A stretch of DNA of 64,000 nt from Paenibacillus periandrae (GCF_022458865.1 NZ_JAJNMU010000030.1:1-64000), one strand, 5' to 3'. Shown: positions 34,051-44,532, numbered from the stretch's first letter. Program-made: numbers and translations. Notes: generated from the letters alone by a model not told the origin.

Positions 34051-34734
34051 GTGTTACTAACCAAGCGACGTATGCAATTTTTGCAAAAGCTGATGGATTT
34101 ATATCAAAAGACTAACCTGCCTATTCATTACGAAACGTTGGCGCAGACTCTGGAGGTAAGTAAGTGGACGGCCTATGACATGCTTAAAGAAATTGAAAAG
34201 CTTGGGTATCTCTCACGTAGCTACCAGGTCAATTCCAAGGAAACGGGGAGGTCACAGGTTTTGTATGTTCCAACAGCCAAAGCATCCCAGTTGTTCGAGC
34301 AGAATCTAAGTGAAGATTTTGATCCTATAGAATGGAAGGCAACAGTTGCAAAAATCAATAAACTGCTTTCCCGCTTAAAAGGCAGTGCTCAGACTGAAGC
34401 GATTCAATTAATGCTGGAGGAGACATCGAAAGTAAGCTCACGCCTTGATTTTTGTGCCTATATTATCGGTCTGCTGCTCATGTTTTTAAGAAAGCTAAGC
34501 GGGAAAAATGATTATTTGATTCATGACCTCGTCAGCAGAGCGCCAAATAATGAAACAGGGATGACAGTGTTTGTTGGAATGGTTCTCGGCACGGCGATCC
34601 AAACACTGAATGATGAAATTGGTGTTGAATTGATCGAAATGGTATCCCAATATTTTAAATCGATATTGGATCTTACCGAAATTGAAAAAGAAATGTTATT
34701 CGATTTTCTGATCCAGGCTTTGCGTAAATCGTGA
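34051..34734 (+). CDS. Winged-helix transcriptional regulator next to the RND pump
   Basis: A 227-residue protein. The start is a GTG at 34051 behind GGGAGG; a TTG at 34024 lacks a ribosome binding site. The N-terminal 65 residues form a winged helix (LPIHYETLAQTLEVSKWTAYDMLKEIEKLGYLSRSY), like MarR/GbsR or Lrp-type domains. The rest is mostly helical and could be a ligand or dimerisation domain. It ends 74 bases before the RND pump start, so local control of the pump is the natural reading. The ligand is not known. Confidence 0.7.
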   Translation: MLLTKRRMQFLQKLMDLYQKTNLPIHYETLAQTLEVSKWTAYDMLKEIEKLGYLSRSYQVNSKETGRSQVLYVPTAKASQLFEQNLSEDFDPIEWKATVAKINKLLSRLKGSAQTEAIQLMLEETSKVSSRLDFCAYIIGLLLMFLRKLSGKNDYLIHDLVSRAPNNETGMTVFVGMVLGTAIQTLNDEIGVELIEMVSQYFKSILDLTEIEKEMLFDFLIQALRKS

Positions 34735-34808
34735 AGCACTTGGTTTTTATTTAGTTTTTGGGTCTTTTGTGTTTTTTTAGATCACTCATGTATCGGAGCG
34801 GATGGAAA

Positions 34809-37800
34809 ATGTTAAAAATAACTGAGTTCTCTATGAAAAATATTTCCGCAATTTTGATCATTGCTATTATGCTGACGATGGGTGGCATCTACTCGGCTTC
34901 ATTATTGAAAATAGAGAGCCTTCCCAACAAAGAGAATCCTTTTGTATATATTCAAACCGTATATCCGGCACCTCCCGAAGATGTTCTTAAAGATGTAACA
35001 AAGAAGCTAGAGGAAAAGGTTGAGGGACTTGACGGCTTAAAAAAAGTAAATTCAGTCTCCAGCAATAGCTTTTCTCAAATCACATTAGAGCTGGAAGAAG
35101 GAGTTTCCGCGAAGGACGCCAAGAAAGAGGTCGAGAGCCTCATTCAATCGGTTAAATTGCCTGCAGATGCAGAAAAGCCCAAGGTGCTCAACCAGGGTGT
35201 CGTGTCGGCACCCGTCTATTACTTGTCATTACACGGTAAGGATGGCGTCAGCCAGGCTGAACTTAGCAGGTTGCTGGACGACGTATTCCTACCGGGATTC
35301 AGAAGTATTCGCGGCATAGAACGGATCGAATCCATAGGGAACAGTGAGGCTGTCGTAAAAATCAAGTTGAATGCAGGCGCGATCAACCAATACGGTCTGA
35401 CTCCTTCTCAAGTTGCGGGGTACATAGAAGCATGGCTGGTGTCCAAACCCGCCGGGGATGTTGATTTCAAGGGCAGTACAGAGATGCTGCGCGTCAAAGG
35501 CGAGCTGAATACGCTGTACGCTTTGGCTTCAATGAAGGTCACTTCACCGGGTGGAGATTTGATTGACCTGAATAAGCTTGCTAAGATCGAGGCGATCGAT
35601 GATTCCAAGTTTATTAGCCGTTTGAACGGGCTACCAGCTATTGCGGTTCATTTGTATAAATCGGATTCCGCCAATGTTGTCGAATTTACGAAGCAGGCAG
35701 ACCAGCTTATTGAAGTGTGGAAGCAGCAATACCCGAACCTTTCCTTCGATATTGTCATTAATGGGTCGATCGAAATTAACAAATCCGTTTCAGGTATGAT
35801 ACAGGAAGGCATACTCGGTGCGTTGCTTGCCTCCGTTATCATTCTGGTGTTTTTACGTAATGTTCGCATGACAGGTATTGTATTGGTATCCATTCCATTA
35901 TCGATTCTCATTACGTTAATTTGCATGTATCTCCTTAACATCACGATTAATATTATGACGTTGGGCGGAATCGTTATTGCCATTGGGCGCGTAGTCGATG
36001 ATAGCATCGTGGTCATCGAAAATATTTATTCACAGCTGCAAAAGAAGCAGGAGCGAGATGAATCGGTGATCCTGCTGGCCACGAAACAAGTTTCGTCAGC
36101 CATCACCTCTTCAACCATTACGACGGTAGCCGTATTTCTGCCACTTGGCTTGGTCAGTGGTGCACCGGGTACGATTTTGTCCCAATTCGCAATAACCGTC
36201 GCCTGCGCCCTGATGTCTTCATTAGTTGTCGCTTTAACCGTCATTCCGCTAATGGCCAAACTATTTGTACTGCGCCAAAAGAAGCTTGTGTCCCATGAAG
36301 AGCAGCAAGGTGCTAGGACTACTGGCTATTTAAGGCTACTGCGCTGGAGCTTAAATCATAAGATCATTACGCTGCTTATTGCTACAGTTTTATTAGTAGG
36401 TTCGATTTCCGTCTCAGCTCCTTTCATACAAGTCGTGTTTCTTCCGGACGGGGAGACGGACAAAACGATCAGCTTCGACATTCAAGCGCCAAATGGAACC
36501 TCTCTTGCTGCCATGGATGAGCAAATGAAGCAGCTCGAAGAGTTATTGCGGGCAGCCAAAGCCCCCATGGGTGAGCCTGTTTTTAACAAGGTGGAGTCAT
36601 TGGTAGGATACAATTGGCAGGAAAAAGATTTTCCCAATCGGGCCATTCTGCTTGCTGTAGTTAATGATTCATTACCAGCCAGAGAAACGATGAAGCATTA
36701 TCAAGCCCAAATTCAATATGGGCTATCTAAAGAATTTAATGTATACAGCAACATCATTCCTGCACTCGGCATTTCACCTTCAAATAGTTTTGAATACCGG
36801 CTTATCGGAGACGATAAAGCTAAACTGAGGGAAGCGTCTGAGATTGTATCCAGCGTTATGAAGAAAAGCTCCAGCCTTTCCAATGTCAAAGACAGCTTTA
36901 GTGATTCCAACAAAGAAGTCGAGGTACGGGTTGACCAGAACAAAGCTCGCCTATATGGCTTGACGGCAGCCCAGGTACTGCAGACCGTACATAGCTGGAT
37001 TGACGAAGTAGATCTGAACAAGATTACGTTTGATAACACCGAATTTCAAACCTATGTCGAGATGGATCCCTTGTATGTGGACGATCTCAAGAAGCTGGGC
37101 GAACTCAAGATTAAGACGCCGATCGGAGTTACCGTTTCCTTGAATGATATAGCCAAAATTAATCGCGTGTCCGCACCAACTTCGATTTATCGCGAAAACC
37201 AGCAGCAATATGCCGCAGTTACAGCTACGATTAACGGTCAAGATACAGGAGGAATTAGTAACAAAGTGACTGCCGAATTAGATGCCTTGCAGCTGCCCGG
37301 CGGTATCACTTCGAAGGTCCAAGGGGCAAGCTTAGATATCGCGAAGGCTTTCGGTGAAATGCTGATAGCTATGGTGACCTCCATTTTTCTTATTTATGTT
37401 ATTATGGTGCTATCGTTTGGTAATGCCAGAGCTCCTTTCGCAATTCTTTTTTCCTTACCGTTCGCCACCATTGGAGGTATCGGCAGCCTGGTGTTGTCTG
37501 GAGAACCACTCGGCATTTCATCATTGTTTGGATTTCTCATGTTAATCGGGATTGTCGTGACCAATGCGATTGTATTAATAGATCGTGTGCAGCAACTGCA
37601 AGAGGTTGGAGCCTCTACGAGAGACGCGCTTTTGGAAGCAGGAGTTAGCCGATTGAGGCCGATTATGATGACAGCGGCAGCAACTATTATTGCCTTGCTT
37701 CCCCTTGTATTGGGCCATGGCGGTGGAACTGTCATCTCTAAAGGACTAGCGCTTGTTGTTATGGGAGGATTAACTACATCAACACTACTGACTTTGGTTG

Positions 37801-37859
37801 TTGTACCAGTTGTGTACGAAATGATTGAGACGATAAAAGCACGGCTATCCAGAGTATAA
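34809..37859 (+). CDS. RND-family efflux pump (SwrC/AcrB type)
   Basis: A 1016-residue protein of the HAE1/AcrB superfamily. It has the N-terminal transmembrane segment (MLKITEFSMKNISAILIIAIML), the porter-domain duplication, and two blocks of six transmembrane segments. The signature GGIVIAIGRVVDDSIVVIEN (TM4 region with paired Asp residues) and the later FGFLMLIGIVVTNAIVLID mark it. Gram-positive members such as SwrC (YerP) export amphiphiles such as lipopeptides. The start is the ATG at 34809; an upstream TTG at 34758 lacks a ribosome binding site. No membrane-fusion protein is nearby. It lies with its regulator between an intact and a decayed ISL3 copy. Confidence 0.92.
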   Translation: MLKITEFSMKNISAILIIAIMLTMGGIYSASLLKIESLPNKENPFVYIQTVYPAPPEDVLKDVTKKLEEKVEGLDGLKKVNSVSSNSFSQITLELEEGVSAKDAKKEVESLIQSVKLPADAEKPKVLNQGVVSAPVYYLSLHGKDGVSQAELSRLLDDVFLPGFRSIRGIERIESIGNSEAVVKIKLNAGAINQYGLTPSQVAGYIEAWLVSKPAGDVDFKGSTEMLRVKGELNTLYALASMKVTSPGGDLIDLNKLAKIEAIDDSKFISRLNGLPAIAVHLYKSDSANVVEFTKQADQLIEVWKQQYPNLSFDIVINGSIEINKSVSGMIQEGILGALLASVIILVFLRNVRMTGIVLVSIPLSILITLICMYLLNITINIMTLGGIVIAIGRVVDDSIVVIENIYSQLQKKQERDESVILLATKQVSSAITSSTITTVAVFLPLGLVSGAPGTILSQFAITVACALMSSLVVALTVIPLMAKLFVLRQKKLVSHEEQQGARTTGYLRLLRWSLNHKIITLLIATVLLVGSISVSAPFIQVVFLPDGETDKTISFDIQAPNGTSLAAMDEQMKQLEELLRAAKAPMGEPVFNKVESLVGYNWQEKDFPNRAILLAVVNDSLPARETMKHYQAQIQYGLSKEFNVYSNIIPALGISPSNSFEYRLIGDDKAKLREASEIVSSVMKKSSSLSNVKDSFSDSNKEVEVRVDQNKARLYGLTAAQVLQTVHSWIDEVDLNKITFDNTEFQTYVEMDPLYVDDLKKLGELKIKTPIGVTVSLNDIAKINRVSAPTSIYRENQQQYAAVTATINGQDTGGISNKVTAELDALQLPGGITSKVQGASLDIAKAFGEMLIAMVTSIFLIYVIMVLSFGNARAPFAILFSLPFATIGGIGSLVLSGEPLGISSLFGFLMLIGIVVTNAIVLIDRVQQLQEVGASTRDALLEAGVSRLRPIMMTAAATIIALLPLVLGHGGGTVISKGLALVVMGGLTTSTLLTLVVVPVVYEMIETIKARLSRV

Positions 37860-38019
37860 AAGAAGAGAAGCTCCTTATAGAGATTGTGTTAAAAGACCCA
37901 TTAATCACGAAGCCGCACAGGAAGCTTACTCGGCTTCGAATCTTGCATTTAGGCTAAAAATTCGGTGCTTCTAAACGGTTTTTTCTAAATGGGGTCCCGC
38001 CAACATTTCCAGCAGATCA

Positions 38020-38793
38020 TCCAACTTTTTCTGGTTTTCTGCTGATAGCGATTGCGCTTGAGGGTTCAGCAATCGGTGATGGGCTTTGAGCAACGCTTTT
38101 GCTCATGGAGAAAGCGTACTTTGTACGGCATTTCGAACCTCCTGTAAGGCTTCAATGACATAGCCATGGACATGAAAGCGGTCAGCGATCCGGATGACCT
38201 TGGGAAAGCATTCGCTGATCCAGGTATGATAAGCCTTGGCCAAATCCATAACCACAGCTTTGGGTTCGAGTTGCAGGAAGTGCGGGTGCCACTGGGCGTA
38301 GGCCCACAAATCCTCCAGCTTTCGCCCAGACAAAAGATCAAGCAGGGTCTCCCCTTTGAGGTCATGAATGCCTGTATGGTAGGTATGACCTTTCTTGATG
38401 GCAAAGTCATCGACTCCCAAGACCAAACCATGACTGTAACGTCTTTTAGGTCCGACAAACTCATAAACCCATACAAAACCGGCCTCACATGATGTGCAAT
38501 GCATGCGAATTGTCGGAACGACGAGAGTGTCCTTTTTTCCGAATGCTGGAGTGTCGGACGGTACGAGGAGCATTGTTTCCTTTAAGGGTAACAAACTTAT
38601 CTGATCGACAAATCGGGCAACCTTGTATGTGGGCTACTGGCTTTACTTCGATATGAACTTCATCTGCACGGATCGGCAAGATCTGGTCGATCTGTAGCTC
38701 TGGTATGTCGAGCATGTCCTTGATATGCGGGTTCTGCATCTGTCTATTCCTTTTGTTGTTTGGTAGGACTTACAACAATACAGGACTAGCAGC
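38020..38793 (-). pseudogene. Decayed ISL3 transposase copy
   Basis: The right part (to 38739) encodes M-Q-N-P-H-I-K, similar to the copy at 33624. The frame shifts once near 38560, and about 60 residues between KRRYSH and GLVLG are deleted. The left part repeats the DDE motifs and the same in-frame TGA, and is cut off beyond 38020 with only a weak echo of the terminal repeat near 37960-37985. So it is a non-functional remnant in the same orientation as the full copy. Confidence 0.85.
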
Positions 38794-38885
38794 GTTCCGG
38801 CTCATCAAGTATCTGCCCAACAGGTGTTTTATTACGCTAAACATTGCTGTTAAGGCTCTAATATAGCCCTTTTCGTTGCCATAAT

Positions 38886-39092
38886 CTATTCCTGCCGTGG
38901 CTTTGTTGAAGGATCTTGCACAAACTTACTCAGCATAGAGGTGCTGGATTTGGCTTGATCAACTAGATCTAGTATGACTTCTGTACCTTTTACAGCTAAT
39001 TGACGCGCGGCTTTCCTAGTTTCCGGCAACAGGGAAAAAGCTACAGCTACGGTGATCAAAGCATATCCAAGCGGCGATTTTAATTTCATCAT
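38886..39092 (-). CDS. Small membrane protein, PacL/DUF5132-like
   Basis: A 68-residue protein with one hydrophobic segment at residues 8-25, then R-K-A-A-R and an amphipathic helix (VKGTEVILDLVDQAKSS). It is recognisably similar to the 93-residue protein at 43976: both have a hydrophobic stretch, then LLP-x-x-(R/K)-x-x-(A/L)-R, then a helix with (L/M)-x-L-V-(D/N)-x-(A/T)-K-S. It lies divergently upstream of the P-type ATPase gene. AAAAGGAG precedes the ATG. By analogy with mycobacterial PacL proteins it may be a membrane partner of the pump; that is an inference. Confidence 0.65.
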   Translation of the reverse strand: MMKLKSPLGYALITVAVAFSLLPETRKAARQLAVKGTEVILDLVDQAKSSTSMLSKFVQDPSTKPRQE

Positions 39093-39261
39093 AAGTCGAA
39101 CTCCTTTTCAAAAAGGGAATGGTAATATGCTATAAATCATTCCACTATTGGAGAAATCTATGCAGAGCCATTCATGAATATAATCATTGATGCTGTGTAT
39201 AATACTCTAATAAATTATCTGGGATATCCAAGATAATAAGTAAGATTAAGGAGCGAACATC

Positions 39262-42200
39262 ATGCTTTCATTAGATTCCAAGACTAGGTTTATTCGCGTT
39301 TTGCCGGGAAGACTTCGAATAGAAGTCTGTGGACTAAAGGGAAATAAAAAGACTGCGGAAGAGCTTACCAAACAATTTTCAGCTTTAAACGGAATGCAAA
39401 AAGTGGCTCCATGTCCTGCCTCCGGGAGAATTCTTCTTGTTTTTGACGAGAAACGAATTTCCTTAGAGCACTTGTATCACATGATCAACTGCTTTGAAAA
39501 TCAGCTCCTGCACAAAACTAGTGATGACCATAATCAAGAAGATGACTTTCAACAGGAAAAGGCTAAACAGGAAGTTGCGGCAGCTTCTGAGATGGAGGCG
39601 CAGCCTTGGGTTTCTGACATCATCCCTGATAGGGTGCGAACTATAGCAAAAGTTGAAAGTGAAGGGGGTCAATTATCGGAAAAGGTTCCACTGCCGCTTG
39701 CCGTATCCATGGGGGGGCTTGCAGTATTAGGGGTGAAGCAGCTGCTGATGGGCAAATCTGCTTTGGCTACAAGTCCGGCCCCATTTTATTTATCTGGATT
39801 GGTTTCTGTGGTTACGGGTTATCCTTTTTTATCGAGGGGAATCCGCAAATGGGCACAAGGTGATAAATGGAATTCAGATATTGTTTTAGGAACCGGAGCC
39901 TTAGCCCTAGCCTTAATTCGCGAAAACTTAGTGGTATTGGCCGGGCTCAGCCTTCTACAATATGTAAATTGGAAACGAGGTCATTCCGTAGGAGAAGGGC
40001 GGAATTCTGTCAACTTGTCTCCTCAAATAAAGGAATACAGTGAAAAAGCCGGCAAATGGGGGATGATAGCAGCCGTTACCACTTTGGCATTAACACGCGA
40101 CCCACTGCGGGGTATCGCTGTACTTCTAGCTGCCAATCCGCGTCCTGCGACTATACCCGCTGCCTATGCATGGAACCAGGCTGAACTTGTTTCGACTAAT
40201 AAAAACCATGTGATTCCTTCTAATGGATCCTTAGCACAGCTTGCTCAAACAAAAACCCTGCTAATCGAAGATTCATCACGACTGTTTATTAAAGAAATTC
40301 GCGAGATTGAGTGTATTACATACAAGAATGAGGAAGATAAGATTATTTGTCTTGCTGCTTCACTGCTAAGAAAAAGCAATCATTCATGGAAGGAAGAAGT
40401 TTGGAATAAGGCCAAACAATCCTGTCGAACTATACGAACCGCTTATCAAATTGAGGAAGAGGAGGAAGGAATTAAAGGGAAAATCAATGATTGCCGGGTT
40501 TTTATAGGGAGCGTTAATTACCTTCAACAACATGGTATTGAATGCAGTGACTACCATCTGGAAGCAAAAAGACTGGCGAAAAAAGGTGCGGAAGTGCTTT
40601 TTGTTGCCAAACAGGTCAATAAGTCCGATCAGTGTTTGGGCCTGCTAGTCAGACAGCAGGAAGCTGCAACGGAATATGGAAGCATCCTAAATCGTTTTAT
40701 TGAAAAAGGATGGGAAATTGCAATTACCTGCAACAGCATCCAAGTAGCCCGAGCTTCCTTTTCAAGATATGGAATAGGTACGAATTGGCTCTCTTTGCAA
40801 GAAGGGGAAGTGCTTGAACGTATAGCGGCTAAACAGCAGCAAGGAGAAAATGTACTATTTGTGAGTTGTACTCAGCAAAGCTCATTATGTGAGATGCTGA
40901 AGGAAGCTGGTATCTCGTCTATCGAGCTGCACCAATTGGAGGCTGTTTGGGAAACAGCAGAATATGTAGAACAAATCGAGCAAACCGTAAATCAGCATCT
41001 ATCTGTAACTAAGCAATGGAACCTTGTGGGAGGTGCTTTAGCGACAATGGGTATGTTAAGTGCGCCGGTTGTCAATTTAGCGGCAGATGCCCTCTCTCTT
41101 GTTTTTATGTCCAGATCGAGTAAGAGAAGTGGACATATCTCTGAGATTCATTTGGAAAGTTATAACCAAGAAGTGGCGGCGACTGCAGAAGCTCCTTCAT
41201 GGTATACAGTTCCACGTGAACAAATTCTGAATCGTTATAACGTGAATGAACAGCTGGGGCTTACACACGAACATGTTGGATTTTTAAGAAACCAATACGG
41301 CATGAATCAACTGGAATCCAGAAAACCAACACCCTGGCTCATGTCATATTTAGGACAATTCAAGGAATTTACAACACTGATTCTGCTTGGTACCACGACG
41401 CTCTCCATTTTTACTGGAGGGGTGTTCGACGGGATCGCTATGGGTATCATTCTTATGGCTAATGCGGCAGTAGGAACGATACAGGAACGAAAGGCGGAAA
41501 AAGTATTCGAATCCCTTAAGCAGTTTCAACCACCCGTGTGCAAGGCGATAAGAGAAGGACAACCACAAGAGATGTCAGCAACAGAGTTAGTGCCAGGGGA
41601 CATCGTTTGTCTTGAGGCTGGCGACCGCGTACCTGCAGATTTACGGCTTCTTTCCTCCTGGAATCTACACGTGAACGAGTCAGCACTTACAGGAGAATCT
41701 CTACCTGTAGAAAAGTTCGAAGCCGAGATCATGGAAGACTGCCCCCTTTCAGAGCGGAAAAATATGCTGTATATGGGTACTGATGTATGTGGTGGTAAAG
41801 GGATTGGCCTTGTGGTTCAGACCGGGATGAATACGGAGATGGGCCATCTCATGAACTTGCTGAAAACCGATGAAAAAGAGGTAACTCCTTTACAGGAAAA
41901 GGTTACGTCAATCAGTAAAAGGTTTATAAAAGGAGCTTTGGTTGCCGGAGGTCTTGTATTTATAACTGGACTTCTACGTGGCATACCGGTCAACCAAATG
42001 ATTACGACCTCAATCACACTGGCGGCCTCCGCTATCCCGGAAGGACTTCCTCTAACGATCACGATAGCTTTAAGTGCAGGGATTTTCCGAATGGTTAAGA
42101 AAAAAACGCTGATACGCAAGCTGTCGGCTCTGGAAACACTGGGGCGAGCTACGATCATTTGCTCGGATAAAACGGGAACATTAACCAAAAATGAGATGAC

Positions 42201-43938
42201 GGTCAAATCGATTGCGACCGTTGGCCGGATATGGGCCGTTACAGGAAACGGATATGAGCCTATAGGAGACATTGAAGAGCTTTCAAATGAGGTAGCCGCA
42301 ACAGCCAATCTTGAGCAGACTGAAACCTACAGTGGAGCCTCAAATCAACCAGAGCTGCAGCGTATTCTGCAAATAGGACTTCTTTGCAATAATAGCAAGC
42401 TGGAGCAATTGGACGGGCAATGGATGATAAAAGGGGATCCCACTGAAGGAGCTCTACTTACGCTTGCTGCCAAAGCCGGAATGTGGAATGAGAATGTAAA
42501 CCACTGGCATCGTGGATCTGAAGTTCCTTTTGACTCCAATACCGGTAAAATGAGCGTCGTGTGCAAGGATACGAAAACAACAACAGACTGTTTCGTTTTT
42601 TCCAAAGGCGCTGTTGAATCGATACTCCGCCACTGTAACAGATTTCAGGCAAATGGCGAAGTCTATCCTCTATCGGACGAACAGAAGCAGCTGATCCTTT
42701 TGCAGAATGAGAAGCTGGCGGGGGATGCGCTGCGAGTGCTTGGCTTTGCCTATCGGCCCACAGATAACAACGAAGAAGCAATAGGTATCGACGAAAAAGA
42801 AATGATTTACGCAGGTATGGTAGGGATGATGGACCCTCCGAAAACAGATGTGGAAAACAGCATTCGCGAAGCTTTTACTCTGGGTGTTAAGCCGGTCATG
42901 ATTACCGGGGATCACCCCATTACCGCCATCGCTATCGCTAAACAACTAGGCTTGTATAAAGGCACAGAAAAGGTTATATCCGGGTATGAACTGGAACGGT
43001 TGTCTGATGAAGAATTGATCGAAATCGTGGAGGATGTCTCCATATTCGCCCGTGTGACACCGGAGCACAAGCTTCGTATCGTTAAATCTTTGCAGAAGCT
43101 GGGGCATATTGTTGTGATGACAGGAGATGGGGTGAACGATACTCCTGCTATCAAGCAGGCGAATGTAGGGGTCGCAATGGGCCGTACAGGCACGGAAGTG
43201 ACGAAAGAAACGGCGGATATGGTGCTTCAGGAGGATCATTTCGGTTCTATCGTGGATGGAGTTAAAGAAGGCAGAACCATTATTGGCAATATTCGAAAAG
43301 CGCTGGGTTGTCTGTTAACTGGTAATTTAGCTGAAATTCTTGTCACGAGTGCTGCTGTAATGATGGGTTTACCTATCCCTTTAGTGCCCATTCAAATTTT
43401 GCTGATGAATCTGCTGACAGACGCACTACCGGCTATGATCCTGGCAGTAAATCCGGGCAATAAAACCAAGCTGATCGAAAGAACAGATATTGTTGATAAA
43501 GAGCTGTACCAAAAAGTTGTCACCAGAGGAGTGCTGTTAGGTGCAGGGGCGCTCGGTTTATTCGGTGCAAGCCTTGCTGCCGGCGTACCGATTGCAGCTG
43601 CTCAAAGTGTGGCTTTTGCTACACTGGTAGCGGGACAATTAATTCAAACCTTTTCCTGGAGACAAGAAGGTACGGAAGAAACTGTACGTGATTGGAGTAA
43701 AGACAAATTCCTGATCGGGGCGTTAGGCATTTCGTGGTTGGCATTAATGGCTGTCATATATGTACCTCCTGTCTCCCAATTTTTCCATACGGTACCTTTA
43801 GCTTGGAAGTATTGGATACCTATATTGGCAGTAGCCGGTTCTGTCTCGTTATTATCAAAACCGTTTTTGTCCATCGTTTCTCGCTTAGGGTCTAAGCCTG
43901 CAACTTTATCGGGTAATCCAACAGCTGCTGTAGCTTAA
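39262..43938 (+). CDS. Very large P-type ATPase: dead pump half fused to an active one
   Basis: A 1558-residue protein. Residues 8-75 look like a degenerate heavy-metal-associated domain without the C-x2-C pair. Residues about 130-630 resemble a metal P1B-type pump, but the phosphorylation loop reads L-I-E-D-S-S-R-L-F (about 334-342) instead of D-K-T-G-T-L-T. The second half is complete: TGES at 810-813, PEGLP at 926-930, phosphorylation Asp969 in DKTGT, GDGVND at 1288-1293. The PEGL motif is typical of P2 pumps (Ca/Mg/Na-K) rather than CPx metal pumps. The layout recalls mycobacterial CtpI. AAGGAGCG precedes the ATG. Small membrane proteins flank it on both sides. The ion is unknown. Confidence 0.9.
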   Translation: MLSLDSKTRFIRVLPGRLRIEVCGLKGNKKTAEELTKQFSALNGMQKVAPCPASGRILLVFDEKRISLEHLYHMINCFENQLLHKTSDDHNQEDDFQQEKAKQEVAAASEMEAQPWVSDIIPDRVRTIAKVESEGGQLSEKVPLPLAVSMGGLAVLGVKQLLMGKSALATSPAPFYLSGLVSVVTGYPFLSRGIRKWAQGDKWNSDIVLGTGALALALIRENLVVLAGLSLLQYVNWKRGHSVGEGRNSVNLSPQIKEYSEKAGKWGMIAAVTTLALTRDPLRGIAVLLAANPRPATIPAAYAWNQAELVSTNKNHVIPSNGSLAQLAQTKTLLIEDSSRLFIKEIREIECITYKNEEDKIICLAASLLRKSNHSWKEEVWNKAKQSCRTIRTAYQIEEEEEGIKGKINDCRVFIGSVNYLQQHGIECSDYHLEAKRLAKKGAEVLFVAKQVNKSDQCLGLLVRQQEAATEYGSILNRFIEKGWEIAITCNSIQVARASFSRYGIGTNWLSLQEGEVLERIAAKQQQGENVLFVSCTQQSSLCEMLKEAGISSIELHQLEAVWETAEYVEQIEQTVNQHLSVTKQWNLVGGALATMGMLSAPVVNLAADALSLVFMSRSSKRSGHISEIHLESYNQEVAATAEAPSWYTVPREQILNRYNVNEQLGLTHEHVGFLRNQYGMNQLESRKPTPWLMSYLGQFKEFTTLILLGTTTLSIFTGGVFDGIAMGIILMANAAVGTIQERKAEKVFESLKQFQPPVCKAIREGQPQEMSATELVPGDIVCLEAGDRVPADLRLLSSWNLHVNESALTGESLPVEKFEAEIMEDCPLSERKNMLYMGTDVCGGKGIGLVVQTGMNTEMGHLMNLLKTDEKEVTPLQEKVTSISKRFIKGALVAGGLVFITGLLRGIPVNQMITTSITLAASAIPEGLPLTITIALSAGIFRMVKKKTLIRKLSALETLGRATIICSDKTGTLTKNEMTVKSIATVGRIWAVTGNGYEPIGDIEELSNEVAATANLEQTETYSGASNQPELQRILQIGLLCNNSKLEQLDGQWMIKGDPTEGALLTLAAKAGMWNENVNHWHRGSEVPFDSNTGKMSVVCKDTKTTTDCFVFSKGAVESILRHCNRFQANGEVYPLSDEQKQLILLQNEKLAGDALRVLGFAYRPTDNNEEAIGIDEKEMIYAGMVGMMDPPKTDVENSIREAFTLGVKPVMITGDHPITAIAIAKQLGLYKGTEKVISGYELERLSDEELIEIVEDVSIFARVTPEHKLRIVKSLQKLGHIVVMTGDGVNDTPAIKQANVGVAMGRTGTEVTKETADMVLQEDHFGSIVDGVKEGRTIIGNIRKALGCLLTGNLAEILVTSAAVMMGLPIPLVPIQILLMNLLTDALPAMILAVNPGNKTKLIERTDIVDKELYQKVVTRGVLLGAGALGLFGASLAAGVPIAAAQSVAFATLVAGQLIQTFSWRQEGTEETVRDWSKDKFLIGALGISWLALMAVIYVPPVSQFFHTVPLAWKYWIPILAVAGSVSLLSKPFLSIVSRLGSKPATLSGNPTAAVA

Positions 43939-43975
43939 ATAACTGCAAATTGAGCCTAAGATTGGAGGAAAACAT

Positions 43976-44257
43976 ATGATTCAAAAAAATCTTGATAAAT
44001 GGATTGTCGGTGCTGCCCTTACCATGGCAGCATCGGTTCTGCTGCCTATCGCCAAAAATACGCTTCGACCGATGGCTGAGACTGGCATACAAGGCGCTAT
44101 GGGCCTAGTGAATCGGACTAAATCCACCATTCAAATTGTCAGGGAAGAGGTGGAAGATATTATTGCAGAAGCTCAATTTGAAAGGATGAAAAAACAGCTG
44201 GACCGAGAAATTGCTATTCTAAATGCCGAAGATCGGCAAGCAGAAATCAGACAATAA
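43976..44257 (+). CDS. Small membrane protein with helical tail, paralogue of the one at 38886
   Basis: A 93-residue protein with a single hydrophobic segment (residues 8-25), L-L-P-I-A-K-N, a helix of the same pattern as the 38886 protein (GAMGLVNRTKSTIQIV), and then a long Glu/Lys-rich helix to the end (EEVEDIIAEAQFERMKK), which could be a coiled coil. GGAGGAAAACAT precedes the ATG. It starts 37 bases after the ATPase stop, so it is almost certainly co-transcribed. It has no obvious metal-binding His/Asp/Cys cluster, unlike the C-terminal metal motif of mycobacterial PacL1. Confidence 0.7.
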   Translation: MIQKNLDKWIVGAALTMAASVLLPIAKNTLRPMAETGIQGAMGLVNRTKSTIQIVREEVEDIIAEAQFERMKKQLDREIAILNAEDRQAEIRQ

Positions 44258-44269
44258 GGAGCTCGCTAC

Positions 44270-44494
44270 ATGGATGAACAGCCTATTGATTATCATCTGC
44301 GCCAAGCTTTATTGCACTTGGAATCGGCCGTGGATGGCAGTGTGAGAATGATCTCGGATAACGAGGGTAACAAAAAAGAAATTGGGCATAAATGGGAACA
44401 GTTTTTAGGTGAATTTTTACAACTAATTCGTGACAAAGGCAAGAAATCAAGGATGAATTTATTAGGTTGGATCAACTTTTCTAAGCTGCGCTAA
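44270..44494 (+). CDS. Small soluble protein in the ATPase operon
   Basis: A 74-residue hydrophilic, helix-rich protein with AAGGAGCTCGCTAC before its ATG, 12 bases after the preceding small membrane protein. No Cys; several His, Glu and Lys. No family is recognised. Its tight spacing makes it the third gene of the operon started by the ATPase. Confidence 0.6.
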   Translation: MDEQPIDYHLRQALLHLESAVDGSVRMISDNEGNKKEIGHKWEQFLGEFLQLIRDKGKKSRMNLLGWINFSKLR

Positions 44495-44532
44495 TTGATT
44501 GTCGGATTCGAAGTCATGCAAAACATAAAAAA

